From assembly GCA_013150955.1 (NCBI GenBank), contig JAADJD010000008.1:1-52330 (forward strand): DNA of 52,330 nucleotides, written 5' to 3'. Positions 17,341 through 27,462 of the stretch are shown here, in pieces. Position 1 is the first letter of the stretch; each line of letters starts with the position of its first letter. The position numbers and the translations under genes are program-made. The notes beneath the pieces are model-generated. The model ran no database searches, was not told where the DNA came from, and saw only the letters and a list, made by a program, of their open reading frames with translations. The DNA comes from Calditrichota bacterium. GTDB taxonomy: Bacteria; Calditrichota; Calditrichia; RBG-13-44-9; J042.

Positions 17341-17640
17341 CAAAATATCTGCTTTATCCCAGATTATGAATTAAAACCACGAATTACACGAATTAACACC
17401 AATAAAAATAATAGAATACACTTGATTCTATCAGGATAAAATGTTTTCCCGGATATATTCCCCGGATATATTCGATATTTTGTTGATATTATTCGAGTTC
17501 ATTCGCGTGATTCGTGGTTTAACGCATTATTTGGGTTTATTCTGAATTAGCACAACGGGTATTCGCTATTTTGTTGTTTTTTTCGAATTCATTCGCGAAA
17601 TCGTGGTATAACGCTTTATCTGGGTTTATTTGAGCGTCGC
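17341..17640. repeat. Family A sequences after copy 3, with inverted AGCACAACGGGT
   Basis: One family A copy (CCCAGATTATGAATTAAAAC to GGTTTAACGCATTATTTGGG) is followed at 17545-17560 by AATTAGCACAACGGGT, the inverse complement of the family B start at 17160, and by another family A right half ending at about 17627. Confidence 0.72.
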
Positions 17641-17652
17641 ATGACGGTTGGT

Positions 17653-19464
17653 TCAGGAGGCTTCCGATTCATCCGCCAGGGGAAAATCGATCCAGAAATG
17701 GCTGCCCTGCCCTTCGCGACTCCACAGACCGATCTGTGCCCCCTGCAACTCGGCCATGTGCTTCACTATGGACAAACCCAGACCGGTGCTCTTTTGAATC
17801 CGGGAACGGGCCTTATCGACCCGGAAAAATCGCTCAAAGATGCGATCCTGATATTTTTCGGGAATGCCAATCCCGGTGTCCTTCACCGAAAATCGAACGC
17901 GTTTTTCACCGGGCAACCGGGTTGCACTTACAGTAATCTTTCCCCCGCGTGGGGTGTATTTGATGGCATTGTCCATCAAATTGGCCATGATGGTGCGGAA
18001 CATCTCCGGATCCCCAACAATCCGGAGACCGGATAAACTGGAAAGTTCTGTGCGGAATGCCAGTCCCTGCTTCTGTGCCAGCTCCTCAAACTCCTGGCAC
18101 AATTCCGTGAGGATGGGCAGGGGATGAAATGGCGTAAGCTCGATGCGTTCCAGCTTTTCCACCCGCGCCAATTGCAACAAATCGGTCACCAGGTTTTCCA
18201 GATGCTGCGCCTGATTCAGGATTTTCTGCACGTATTTCTGGCGGGTTTCCGGGTCTTCCAGAGCCCAGTCCAGCAATGTCTCTGCCGCTCCCCGGATGCT
18301 GGCCAGGGGATTTTTAAATTCGTGGGATACATTGGCGACAAAATCCCGGCGTACGCGCTCCAGCCGGCGAAACGCGGTCACATCGCGCAACACCACCGTT
18401 GCTCCCGGCGATCCATTGGCATTTAAATGAAAGGCCGATACCGATACTTCCAGGATGCGCCCGTCTGCCAGCTGAAATTCGTCATGAATTAATGACTGGA
18501 ATTCAAAAAATTTATCGATAAGCATGATGAGATCCGTACTGCGAATGATCTGGTAATAAAACCGTCCCTGCACTTCCACTTCCGGGATATCCAGCAGCGT
18601 CCGGGCCAGCGGATTCATGAAAACAATCTTTCGCTCGCCATCGATGGCGATGATGCCTTCGTTGATGGATCCCAGAATCATATCCAGCTCCCGACGTTCC
18701 CGCTCCAGCTGGGAGAGGAACCGCGAGAGCCGCTCCGAGAGGGTATTCAGGGTGTCCGACAATACCTGCAATTCCTGCGGATTGCTAATGTCACTGCGGA
18801 CGGTCAGATCTCCCTGCGCCAGTCGCTGGGCCTGTCGGGTCAAATCCCCAAAATCCCGATTCAACCGCTTGGTTAACAGCACCACCAGAAAGGCCGAAAC
18901 GGCCAGCACCATGGCCCCTCCCAGGAAAAAGACCCAGCGGGCCAGCGTCAGGATATCGTAGATCTGGCCGGCAAAATACGCCAGGCGCAAAAAGCCCACA
19001 GTTTGCCCCTGAAAATCCAGCCGCCGGCTGCAATACAACAATTCCCGATGAATGGATGCGCTGAGCCGCAAATCGTACCCCCAGCCCTGTTTCAGGGACT
19101 GCTGCACCTCCGGGCGATTTAAATGATTCTCCAGCAGTGGGATCTGGGGAATGGGCACCTCGGAATCGGCCAGCACATTGCCATTGGTGTCGATGAAGGT
19201 AACCCGACAATTCACCCGACGGGCCAGATCATCCGCAAACTGCTTCAGATAAAACGTATCCCGCTGCACCAGGCGACTCATGTCCAGGGATTTCCGGGCA
19301 ATCTGAATATACCGCCGCAATTCATCCTGTTTTTCGTTGAACAAAAAACTGCGGAATTGAAAATAAAACAGAAAAATGCCCACCAGTTGACCAATCAGTA
19401 GCGACAGCACCAGTATGATTAACAGCTGGTGAAGCAACCGTTTTTGAGACAGGAAGGTTTTCAT
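17653..19464 (-). CDS. Sensor histidine kinase (PhoR-like)
   Basis: Membrane sensor kinase of 603 residues. Order: membrane segment about 13-35, periplasmic sensor of about 135 residues, second membrane segment about 178-197, HAMP linker, PAS domain (about 260-365), HisKA with VANVSHEFKNPLASI (phospho-acceptor histidine about 381), and HATPase with N-box MANLMDNAIKYTP, DTGIGI and STGLGLSIVKHM. The architecture is that of PhoR/WalK. The ATG at 19464 overlaps the stop of a possible 25-codon ORF; a TTG one codon earlier is possible. It follows its response regulator gene on the same strand. The stimulus is unknown. Confidence 0.93.
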   Translation of the reverse strand: MKTFLSQKRLLHQLLIILVLSLLIGQLVGIFLFYFQFRSFLFNEKQDELRRYIQIARKSLDMSRLVQRDTFYLKQFADDLARRVNCRVTFIDTNGNVLADSEVPIPQIPLLENHLNRPEVQQSLKQGWGYDLRLSASIHRELLYCSRRLDFQGQTVGFLRLAYFAGQIYDILTLARWVFFLGGAMVLAVSAFLVVLLTKRLNRDFGDLTRQAQRLAQGDLTVRSDISNPQELQVLSDTLNTLSERLSRFLSQLERERRELDMILGSINEGIIAIDGERKIVFMNPLARTLLDIPEVEVQGRFYYQIIRSTDLIMLIDKFFEFQSLIHDEFQLADGRILEVSVSAFHLNANGSPGATVVLRDVTAFRRLERVRRDFVANVSHEFKNPLASIRGAAETLLDWALEDPETRQKYVQKILNQAQHLENLVTDLLQLARVEKLERIELTPFHPLPILTELCQEFEELAQKQGLAFRTELSSLSGLRIVGDPEMFRTIMANLMDNAIKYTPRGGKITVSATRLPGEKRVRFSVKDTGIGIPEKYQDRIFERFFRVDKARSRIQKSTGLGLSIVKHMAELQGAQIGLWSREGQGSHFWIDFPLADESEAS

Positions 19465-19541
19465 CAATCGAATATACCCGTCGTGGTCATACGGTTACTG
19501 CGGCCACCAGGCCGATCTTTATTGAATGGGGATCTTCTCAA
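19464..19541 (-). CDS. Possible 25-codon leader ORF coupled to the sensor kinase
   Basis: On the minus strand, GGAGG (19554-19550) lies 8 bases before a TTG at 19541 that opens 25 codons ending in TGA, which overlaps the kinase ATG as TGATG. The kinase itself has only a poor ribosome-binding site (GGG about 13 bases upstream). The peptide is basic and resembles nothing I know. It may be a translational-coupling leader, or the GGAGG may be coincidental. Confidence 0.3.
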   Translation of the reverse strand: MRRSPFNKDRPGGRSNRMTTTGIFD

Positions 19542-19658
19542 CGCTTATTCCTCCGGTTTCCCCGGAAACAGATTTTTTAGTTTTGCAGGCGCTTCCATTC
19601 TCAAACTCTGCAGGTGCAAAACAATCGCATGAGTACAGCTGTTGAACAGTTCATCGGG

Positions 19659-20345
19659 TTAAGGTGTTTTCCAGCGGTAGCCGGTACCCTTAATGGTCTT
19701 GATAAAGCGACCGGCATCGCCCAGCCGATCCCGCAACCGGGCAATATGAACATCCACCGTTCGGGGATCGCCGTAATAATCCGGGCCCCAGACAATTTCC
19801 AGCAATTGCTGCCGGGACAAAACCCGTCCATTGGCCTGGATGAGGGTTTTCAGCAACTTAAATTGAATGGGCGTTAACTCGATAGGCCGGTTATCGAGAA
19901 ACACTTCGTGGGTATCGAAATTGACCCGGAGGGGCCCCTGTTGAAACATTTGAACGGCCGATTTACGGGCACGCTTCAGGTGCACCCGAACCCTGGCGAC
20001 CAGTTCCCGGGGACTGAACGGCTTGGTGACGTAGTCATCCGCCCCTACTTCGAAACCGATGATTTTGTCAATCTCCTCCCCGCGGGCCGTTAGCATAATG
20101 ACCGGGATTTCGGACGTCCGCGGTTCTTCCCGAAGATACTTGCACAATTCGATCCCGCTCATGCCCGGCAAATTGAGATCCAGGATAATCAAATCGGGAT
20201 TGTGGTTTAAAATAGATTCGTACGCCTCCATGCCATCGGCGTAAATGACAACCCGGAAACCTTCCCTGCGCAGGTTATCGCTCACAATTTCGGCAATGTC
20301 GGGATCATCTTCCACAACGTAAACCGTTGCATCAAAGGATCGCAT
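19659..20345 (-). CDS. Response regulator, OmpR/PhoB family
   Basis: DNA-binding partner of the adjacent kinase. The 228 residues have a receiver domain with acidic pocket VEDDPD (11-16), phospho-acceptor D56 in LIILDLNLPG, the switch threonine in MLTARG and the lysine in VTKPFSP, then an OmpR-type winged helix (LTPIQFKLLKTL through RTVDVHIARLRDRLG and IKTIKGTGYRW). The ATG at 20345 fits the receiver start; the open frame continues upstream to 20417 but those residues look like read-through of the intergenic region. The gene pair is divergent from the propeller gene. Confidence 0.93.
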   Translation of the reverse strand: MRSFDATVYVVEDDPDIAEIVSDNLRREGFRVVIYADGMEAYESILNHNPDLIILDLNLPGMSGIELCKYLREEPRTSEIPVIMLTARGEEIDKIIGFEVGADDYVTKPFSPRELVARVRVHLKRARKSAVQMFQQGPLRVNFDTHEVFLDNRPIELTPIQFKLLKTLIQANGRVLSRQQLLEIVWGPDYYGDPRTVDVHIARLRDRLGDAGRFIKTIKGTGYRWKTP

Positions 20346-20465
20346 AAACACCGCTTTATTTTTCCCCCGGAAATATACACCCGTCGTGGAAAAGATAAAA
20401 ATCAAAATATTGGCCATCCGAATTCGCTATTGATAAAAGAGAAGAACCCCTGGCCTTGCTGACTT

Positions 20466-20494
20466 TTGGCACAGACGCTCGGTGCAAATATTTT
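20466..20494 (+). promoter_or_regulatory. Candidate promoter for the beta-propeller gene
   Basis: TTGGCA (20466-20471) and TATTTT (20489-20494) with a 17-base spacer, 94 bases before the ATG, in the divergent region with the response regulator. Confidence 0.4.
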
Positions 20495-20587
20495 CTATAT
20501 TGAATAAAATTGGGTTTTTCGTAAATTAGCAGTGCTGTATCGGTTTTTGTGGAGTCAGAACGCATCATTACAAACGTCGGGGTCGTG

Positions 20588-21709
20588 ATGGGAAAATTTC
20601 GATGCATCCGTTGTGGTGTGGCAGTTGGTGTTCTTCTCGGATTTTTGGTCTGGCAGTGGAGTTGCTTTCCCCTGCGTCAGGATGTGAAAATGGTGATGTA
20701 CCGGGGCAATCCCGAACACACCGGTGTCATTGCAGCTTCTCCGGTGAAATCCTTCCGCACGGTGGAATGGAAATTTCGGGTGGGAAACTGGGTGTTTGCA
20801 TCGCCGCTGGCATTTAATGACGTGGTTTACGTGGCAGGGCTGAACGGATATTTATTTGCCCTGAATTACCAGACAGGCGAGCCCATCTGGCGCTTTCGTG
20901 CAGAAGGCAACATTTTCTCGACCCCGGCTATTTCGGAAAAGCAGGTTATTCTGGCCGATGGCAAGGGGAATATTTATGGACTGGATATCGTCACCGGCAA
21001 ACGCCTCTGGCACTACGGTGCCGGTTCTCGCATCGTGGCCTCTCCGGCTTTGTATGATGATCGGGTTTACCTGGGAGCGGTAAACGGTAACTTCTACGCC
21101 CTGAAGGCGGCCAGCGGACAGGTGGATTGGACGTTTAAGGCCGAAAACGGCATTTCCTCCTCCGCGGCCGTCCAGGGAAATACCATTTATTTTGGCAGCT
21201 GGGATGGGAAATTGTATGCCATCGATCGGAAGAAAGGGAAACTGAAATGGACATTTGCCACCGAAAACTGGATCATTTCCTCGCCAACAGTGATTAACAA
21301 AACCGTTTATTTTGGCAGTCTGGATGGCCGTTTTTACGCCGTGCGGGCGGATAAAGGCCAGAAGGTGTGGGAATTTGACACTGGTGAACAGATTCGCTCC
21401 TCGCCGGCAGTGGCGAAAGATATGGTTTATTTTGGAAGCCTGAACGGTATTTTTTACGCGTTAGATGCCCGCAGTGGGCAGGAGATCTGGCGCTTCCCTA
21501 CGGACGATCAAATTGACAGTTCGCCCGTCGTGGTGAATGGCGTGGTGTATTTTGGCGGGGTGAACGGGGTGCTTTATGCACTGGAGGCCCACACCGGTAA
21601 GCTCCTGTGGCAATTCGAAACCGGTGGACGCATTTATGCCTCGCCGATGGTGTACCGGGGCATGGTTTTTGTGGGGAGCCGGGATGGGTACCTGTACGCC
21701 CTGCGCTAA
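20588..21709 (+). CDS. PQQ-type beta-propeller repeat protein, exported
   Basis: A 373-residue protein with an N-terminal hydrophobic signal ending in WQWSC, possibly a lipoprotein signal though the lipobox is imperfect. The rest consists of about seven repeats of roughly 40 residues of the form VYFGSLDGRFYAVRADKGQ-xW-F, the PQQ/BamB-like (PF13360) blade pattern. Such proteins act as periplasmic or outer-membrane scaffolds; no dehydrogenase catalytic residues are visible, so it is not a quinoprotein enzyme. ATG 20588 follows GGGG; a GTG at 20549 is an alternative start. Likely monocistronic, convergent with ahcY. A specific role such as BamB is not supported by neighbours. Confidence 0.85.
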   Translation: MGKFRCIRCGVAVGVLLGFLVWQWSCFPLRQDVKMVMYRGNPEHTGVIAASPVKSFRTVEWKFRVGNWVFASPLAFNDVVYVAGLNGYLFALNYQTGEPIWRFRAEGNIFSTPAISEKQVILADGKGNIYGLDIVTGKRLWHYGAGSRIVASPALYDDRVYLGAVNGNFYALKAASGQVDWTFKAENGISSSAAVQGNTIYFGSWDGKLYAIDRKKGKLKWTFATENWIISSPTVINKTVYFGSLDGRFYAVRADKGQKVWEFDTGEQIRSSPAVAKDMVYFGSLNGIFYALDARSGQEIWRFPTDDQIDSSPVVVNGVVYFGGVNGVLYALEAHTGKLLWQFETGGRIYASPMVYRGMVFVGSRDGYLYALR

Positions 21710-21715
21710 ATCATT

Positions 21716-22374
21716 TCACAATCAAAAATCCAAAATCGAAAATCACAATCCGACATCCGCAATCCGAAATCCGAAATCCGCAATCCCAAATCCTCAATCC
21801 GCCCCGCAGGGGCAAAATACGGTAGCCCGGAGCAACGCTCCGGGGATCGGAGAGATTCTCAAAAAATAAACGCGCCCTGTAAGGGCACAATAATAAACAG
21901 GCGGATCCCAAATCCGACATCCGCAATCCGAAATCCGAAATCATTCTCCGGTTGCCCTACAGGCAACGTGGTGGGAATGAGGTTTCGCCATATATCCCCC
22001 ACGCGCTGCGTGGGGCTACCCTCTCTTTGCCCTTCGGGCAAAATGCCTCCACGGCAAATCCCGCAATTTCATTCTCCCCGGATGGCGCCCAATCCCGTGA
22101 ACCCTGGACACCCCCGGTAAATCACCCCCCAAATCCGCAATCCGAAATCCGCCATCCGAAATTCGAAATCCTCAATCCGCCCCGCAGGGACAAAATACGG
22201 TAGCCCGGAGCAACGCTCCGGGAATCGGAGAGATTCTCAAAAAATAAACGCGCCCTGTAAGGGCACAATAATAAACAGGCGGCTCCCAAATCCAACATTC
22301 GAAATCCGACATCCGAAATTCAACTCCCCAAATCCGACATTCGAAATCCCAAATCCGCAATCCCAAATCCTCCC
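21716..22374. repeat. Family C composite repeat region 1
   Basis: Short degenerate units of the type AATCCGAAATCCGCAATCCG fill 21720-21800, 21905-21940, 22130-22178 and 22283-22374. Between them lie two almost identical hairpin cassettes (21801-21904 and 22179-22282: GCCCCGCAGGGGC, CCCGGAGCAACGCTCCGGG, GCGCCCTGTAAGGGCAC) and one longer module (21942-22132) with CCCACGCGCTGCGTGGGG and TTGCCCTTCGGGCAA. The region separates the convergent genes of the propeller protein and ahcY, and recurs in opposite orientation at 51.2 kb. Confidence 0.9.
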
Positions 22375-23643
<1,269 letters not shown>

Positions 23644-23876
23644 TTATCAACCCATTCAATTTTTCATGAACAAAATTTGGAATTTATGATTTCGACCCGC
23701 TCAGTCTGCATTTGATCAACCGTTATACGGATTGGATCTTTCTAATGCCCTGAACCCCTCCCCAACTGAAGGTAGCCCCACATAAATTTCGGGAAAAGCC
23801 CGAACGACTTGAACGAATTTTAAAAAATCTCCTGCCGGTTCCCGTCGTTCTCTGCCGGCATCATCGCCATTTCGCT

Positions 23877-24221
23877 TTACCCGTTTTCGTCGGAAAGCAC
23901 CTGCGTTTCGCGGGCAAACTGCTGGGCAAAATCGGTTATCATATTGGCGACTCTCAGATTATTGGTGGCCTTCAGATAGGTGTCGGCCATCTTCATCAGG
24001 GTCTGGAACACGTGCACGTTCATGTCAAAAATCAACATTTCGGTCGTCCACAAATCAATCCCCATGGTGTTTTTCTCGGCCTTATCCCACAGGGAGACCA
24101 TCAGAGCATCGCATTCTCGCTTGCCCTCAAAATCCGCATCCGTGGCTTCCCATTCAATCTTCACCGGGAATTTTTTCTCGTCCAGGTGAATGGTGAATTT
24201 GAGTTCTGAAGATCGCGCCAT
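23877..24221 (-). CDS. gldC: Gliding motility protein GldC-like
   Basis: A 114-residue cytoplasmic-type protein. The pattern KFTIHLDEKKFPVKIEWEAT, then MVSLWD, GIDLWTTEM and MADTYLKATNNLRVANMITD matches GldC of gliding Bacteroidetes over its full length. GldC's biochemical role is not established. AGGAGGAG lies just before the ATG at 24221; an upstream in-frame ATG at 24239 has no ribosome-binding site. No other gliding genes are in the window, and GldC homologues occur in non-gliding bacteria of the FCB group, so motility should not be inferred. It is divergent from the tetR-type regulator. Confidence 0.8.
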   Translation of the reverse strand: MARSSELKFTIHLDEKKFPVKIEWEATDADFEGKRECDALMVSLWDKAEKNTMGIDLWTTEMLIFDMNVHVFQTLMKMADTYLKATNNLRVANMITDFAQQFARETQVLSDENG

Positions 24222-24257
24222 ACCACTCCTCCTCATCACAAAACTGGAAACGGTGCA

Positions 24258-24286
24258 AGTGTAAGGGATGAAATCTGCAAAAGCAA
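24258..24286 (-). promoter_or_regulatory. Candidate promoter for gldC
   Basis: On the minus strand TTGCTT (24286-24281) and TACACT (24263-24258) with a 17-base spacer, 36 bases before the gldC ATG. Confidence 0.4.
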
Positions 24287-24415
24287 ATTGTTTTCAGATT
24301 TAATGACAATTTTCCAGCGGTGTTCCGCGCCCGTCCTGCAGGTGGTAGGATGGGGTGGTGAGAATGGCCCCATCATTCGGCACCGTTCACCACGCATAGA
24401 AATTTTATTAAAATC

Positions 24416-24484
24416 TTGAAAATGATTTTACCGGGAATTAATTTTCGAACGGTTAGTCGAATTTTGAATGGATGGTCGAATTTT
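24416..24484 (+). promoter_or_regulatory. Candidate promoter and operator of the tetR-RND operon
   Basis: TTGAAA (24416-24421) and TAATTT (24439-24444) with a 17-base spacer, followed by two direct copies of GTCGAATTTT at 24456-24465 and 24475-24484 (19-base period), the second touching the ATG. The repeats could bind the adjacent TetR-type regulator, although such proteins usually bind inverted repeats. Confidence 0.4.
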
Positions 24485-25108
24485 ATGCCCATTGCGGAAC
24501 GAAAAGAGCGGGAACGAAGCGCACGCATTAAACTCATTCTAAACGCTGCCCTGAAAACTTTTGCTGAAAAGGGCTATCACGGCACCAGCATGGATTTAAT
24601 TGCCGAATGTGCTGAGCTGGGGAAGGCGACCATTTACTACTATTTCAAAAGCAAGGACGATCTGCTACTCTCCGTGCTGGAAAACGGCATCCGGGAATTT
24701 TTCAATCTCATGGAGCAGGAATGGGATGCCACCGATGACCTGCTGGAGAAAATCCAGGCCATTCCGCGGGTTGGTGCCCGCTTCTTTGCCGATCATCCCA
24801 ATTATTTCAAGCTTTACTATTACCTAACCGCCCATCCAACCCTGAACCGAAAAGCCATGCGCCAGTTGCAACCGCTCATTCTGGAAAAGACCCGACGGAT
24901 TCAAGATCTGTTTGTGCAGGCGCAAAAAAGCGGACTCTTAAAACCTTTTCCCACAGACAAATTGGTGGAAATCTTTGGCTCGCTGGTCATGGGGTTGGGG
25001 CAGTTCCTGTATGTGGACGCCCGACCGGAAGTGCTGCAGGAAAAAGCGCGCCTGATCAACGAAATCTTCTTAAACGGTACCCGAACGACACAGGAGGACA
25101 CTACCTGA
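24485..25108 (+). CDS. TetR/AcrR-family transcriptional regulator
   Basis: A 207-residue repressor-type regulator. Residues 10-60 form the TetR helix-turn-helix: ILNAALKTFAEKGYHGTSMD, then AECAELGKATIYYYFKSKDD. The C-terminal helical domain would bind a ligand, perhaps a lipid or hydrophobic compound given the transporter context. It shares one base with the following RND gene (TGATG) and probably controls its own operon. The ATG at 24485 has no clear Shine-Dalgarno; the open frame continues upstream to 24416 into the promoter, which makes a longer protein unlikely. Confidence 0.9.
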   Translation: MPIAERKERERSARIKLILNAALKTFAEKGYHGTSMDLIAECAELGKATIYYYFKSKDDLLLSVLENGIREFFNLMEQEWDATDDLLEKIQAIPRVGARFFADHPNYFKLYYYLTAHPTLNRKAMRQLQPLILEKTRRIQDLFVQAQKSGLLKPFPTDKLVEIFGSLVMGLGQFLYVDARPEVLQEKARLINEIFLNGTRTTQEDTT

Positions 25109-27462
25109 TGTTTACTATAACCCGATGGGTGGTACGCCATCCCTGGTGGACGATCGTGCTGGTTCTGGCAGTAACCGCCGTACTGGGATACCAGATCCGC
25201 ACCATCAAAGTGGATCCGGACATTACCTCGGCACTGCCGCAGGACATTCCGGCCAAGCGGCTCTACGACCGCATGAACGAAATCTTCCCCAGCCGGGATT
25301 TTATCCTCATCGCCATCGAATCCGACTCCCTTTTTTCGGTTGAGGTGATCCAGCACCTGTACCGCATCACCCGCCAGCTGGAAGACATGCCAGATGTGTA
25401 CACCGTGATGAGCCCCACCAACGTGAAGGTCATTCGTGGCACAGAAAGCGGCATGGAAGTACGGGAGATTCTGGAGGAACCGCCCCAAACGGCACAGGAG
25501 GTCGATGTCTACCGCCAGACGCTTTTTCACAGCGATCTGCCCATCGAGAATCTCATTTCCAGAGATGGACGCATGGCCGGGATCATGGTGTTCCTGAAAA
25601 ACACCATTAAGCCCGAAGATGCCGCGGATCAGATTCTCCAGTTCTTTGAGCAACAACAGTTGCCCTTCAACTATTACATCACCGGAAAGCCCGTGCTGAC
25701 GTATTACCTGGGCCGTGGCATGGCCAGGGATATGGGCATTCTGTTTCCGCTGGTTATCCTGATCATTATTGTGATCCTGTGGATCAGCTTTCGGTCGTTT
25801 CGGGGCGTGCTGTTGCCCCTGTTCATCGTCATTAGCAGTGTGATTTGCACCATCGGGCTGATGGCTATCTTCGGGGTACCCATCAGCCATTCCACCAACA
25901 TGCTCCCCATTTTGCTGGCCTCCATTGCCGTGGCGGATGGCATCCACATTCTCAACCGCTACTTTGAACACGCCCAGCACAGCCGACGATCGAAGGACAC
26001 GGTGCTGGCGGTCATGAAGGAACTCAATGCTCCGGTCATCATCACCTCCATTACCACATCGTTTGGTTTCCTGGCGTTGAACACCTCCCATGTGGGGTCG
26101 GTGGGAGAACTGGGCATTTTCACGGCGGTAGGGGTCATGATTGCGATGGTGTTCTCGTTAACCTTTCTCCCGGCAACGCTATCGCTCCTGAAAATTCCCG
26201 AAAAAATCCGCGAACACAAACGGCGCAGCTTGCTCAGTCGCCTGGCCATTGGATACGCCAATTTGCTCATACGGCATCGTCCCCTGGCCATGGGATTCGT
26301 GATCGCAGTCGTCTTATTTGCCATTCTGGGGTTTCCGCAAATCCACCTGGAAAACAACACCATCAGCAATTTTCCGGAAGATCATCCCGCGCGGCTGGCG
26401 TTTGAGAAGGTGAATCAAAACTTTGCCGGTACCACCTTCCTGGCGGTCATGGTCGAAGGCGACAGTGCCGGACAGATTAAAGAACCACGGGTTCTGCGCG
26501 ACATGGTACAGCTGGAAGCGTTTCTGAAATCCCTTCCGCACGTGGGTGCCACCCTTTCCATCGCGGATTTCATCAAACGCATGAACAAGGTGATGCACGC
26601 CGATTCTGAAGCCTACAATCGCATCCCTGACGATACCGTGGAAGCCATCGGGTATGAATGGGTGGAAAGAAATGGCCGCTGGGTGGAGGTGCCGGTAAAA
26701 TTCAAAGTCCCCGGCCGCGAACTGGTCGCCCAGTACCTGCAACTGTACGAAATGTCCAGCAAACCGGATGATTTTGCCAATCTGGTGGATTACCAGTATC
26801 AGACGGCTCGCATCAATGCATTCATCGATACGGAGTCCGCCAATGTGTTGCGCGAAATTGAACAAAAGACCCGCGCTTTCATTGCGGAAAATTTCCACAG
26901 CGCGCGGGTGGAATTAACCGGAACATCACAGCTTTTCCTGGCCATTAACGATCTGGTCGTGGGCGGACAGTTCTGGAGCATTCTGGCGTCGCTGTTTCTG
27001 GTCACGCTGGTCACCACCCTTTCCTTTCGATCTGTTACCATTGGATTATTCAATGCCATTCCCCTGCTCTTTGCCATGATTTTCAACTTTGGATTTATGG
27101 GATGGACAGGCACTTACCTGAACATCGTGACCATGTTAACCTCTTCCATCGCCATCGGCGTTGGGGTGGATTATGCCGTGCACTTCATCCATCGCTACCA
27201 GATGGAACTGGCCATGATGTCCGAAGAAGAAAGTCTCCGGGTGACCATGGTGGAAGCCGGCGTACCCATCGTTCTCAATGCATTAACCGTGGGATTGGGC
27301 TTTGCGGTGATGATGTTTTCCATCTTTGCCGGCGTGCAAAATATGGGCATGCTCATCACCCTGGCCATGTTTACTACCTGTTTTGGTGCCATTACCATTT
27401 TACCGGTCATCTTCTTAACCTTTAAACCCCAGGTGCTGAAAAAGAAGGAGATTCCCCAATGA
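25108..27462 (+). CDS. RND/MMPL-family inner-membrane transporter
   Basis: A 784-residue transporter of the HpnN/MmpL-like RND branch. It has the internal duplication of the family: membrane helix 1 (about 14-33), a periplasmic domain, a block of five helices (about 203-365), a second single helix (about 393-412), a second periplasmic domain and a final block (about 615-780). Motifs ILLASIAVADGIHILNRYFE and SSIAIGVGVDYAVHFIHRYQ are the paired helix-4 regions that carry the proton-relay acidic residues. No adaptor (HlyD-type) or TolC gene is present; instead a LolA-like and a barrel gene follow, suggesting lipid export. GGAGG lies 9 bases before the ATG. Confidence 0.92.
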   Translation: MFTITRWVVRHPWWTIVLVLAVTAVLGYQIRTIKVDPDITSALPQDIPAKRLYDRMNEIFPSRDFILIAIESDSLFSVEVIQHLYRITRQLEDMPDVYTVMSPTNVKVIRGTESGMEVREILEEPPQTAQEVDVYRQTLFHSDLPIENLISRDGRMAGIMVFLKNTIKPEDAADQILQFFEQQQLPFNYYITGKPVLTYYLGRGMARDMGILFPLVILIIIVILWISFRSFRGVLLPLFIVISSVICTIGLMAIFGVPISHSTNMLPILLASIAVADGIHILNRYFEHAQHSRRSKDTVLAVMKELNAPVIITSITTSFGFLALNTSHVGSVGELGIFTAVGVMIAMVFSLTFLPATLSLLKIPEKIREHKRRSLLSRLAIGYANLLIRHRPLAMGFVIAVVLFAILGFPQIHLENNTISNFPEDHPARLAFEKVNQNFAGTTFLAVMVEGDSAGQIKEPRVLRDMVQLEAFLKSLPHVGATLSIADFIKRMNKVMHADSEAYNRIPDDTVEAIGYEWVERNGRWVEVPVKFKVPGRELVAQYLQLYEMSSKPDDFANLVDYQYQTARINAFIDTESANVLREIEQKTRAFIAENFHSARVELTGTSQLFLAINDLVVGGQFWSILASLFLVTLVTTLSFRSVTIGLFNAIPLLFAMIFNFGFMGWTGTYLNIVTMLTSSIAIGVGVDYAVHFIHRYQMELAMMSEEESLRVTMVEAGVPIVLNALTVGLGFAVMMFSIFAGVQNMGMLITLAMFTTCFGAITILPVIFLTFKPQVLKKKEIPQ

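Noticed and set aside
314-17640. Insertion sequences behind families A and B
   Set aside because: No transposase-like reading frame exists in any copy; at most they are non-autonomous elements.
20346-20417. Longer response-regulator start at 20417
   Set aside because: The added 24 residues precede the receiver domain without homology and would occupy the divergent promoter region.
21720-22374. CRISPR array in the CGGAT-type repeat region
   Set aside because: Units are only 7-9 bases and degenerate, there are no regular unique spacers and no cas genes.
24901-26091. Long open frame (396 codons) antisense to the RND transporter gene
   Set aside because: Histidine/glutamine-rich shadow of a well-supported gene, no ribosome-binding site, no family features.
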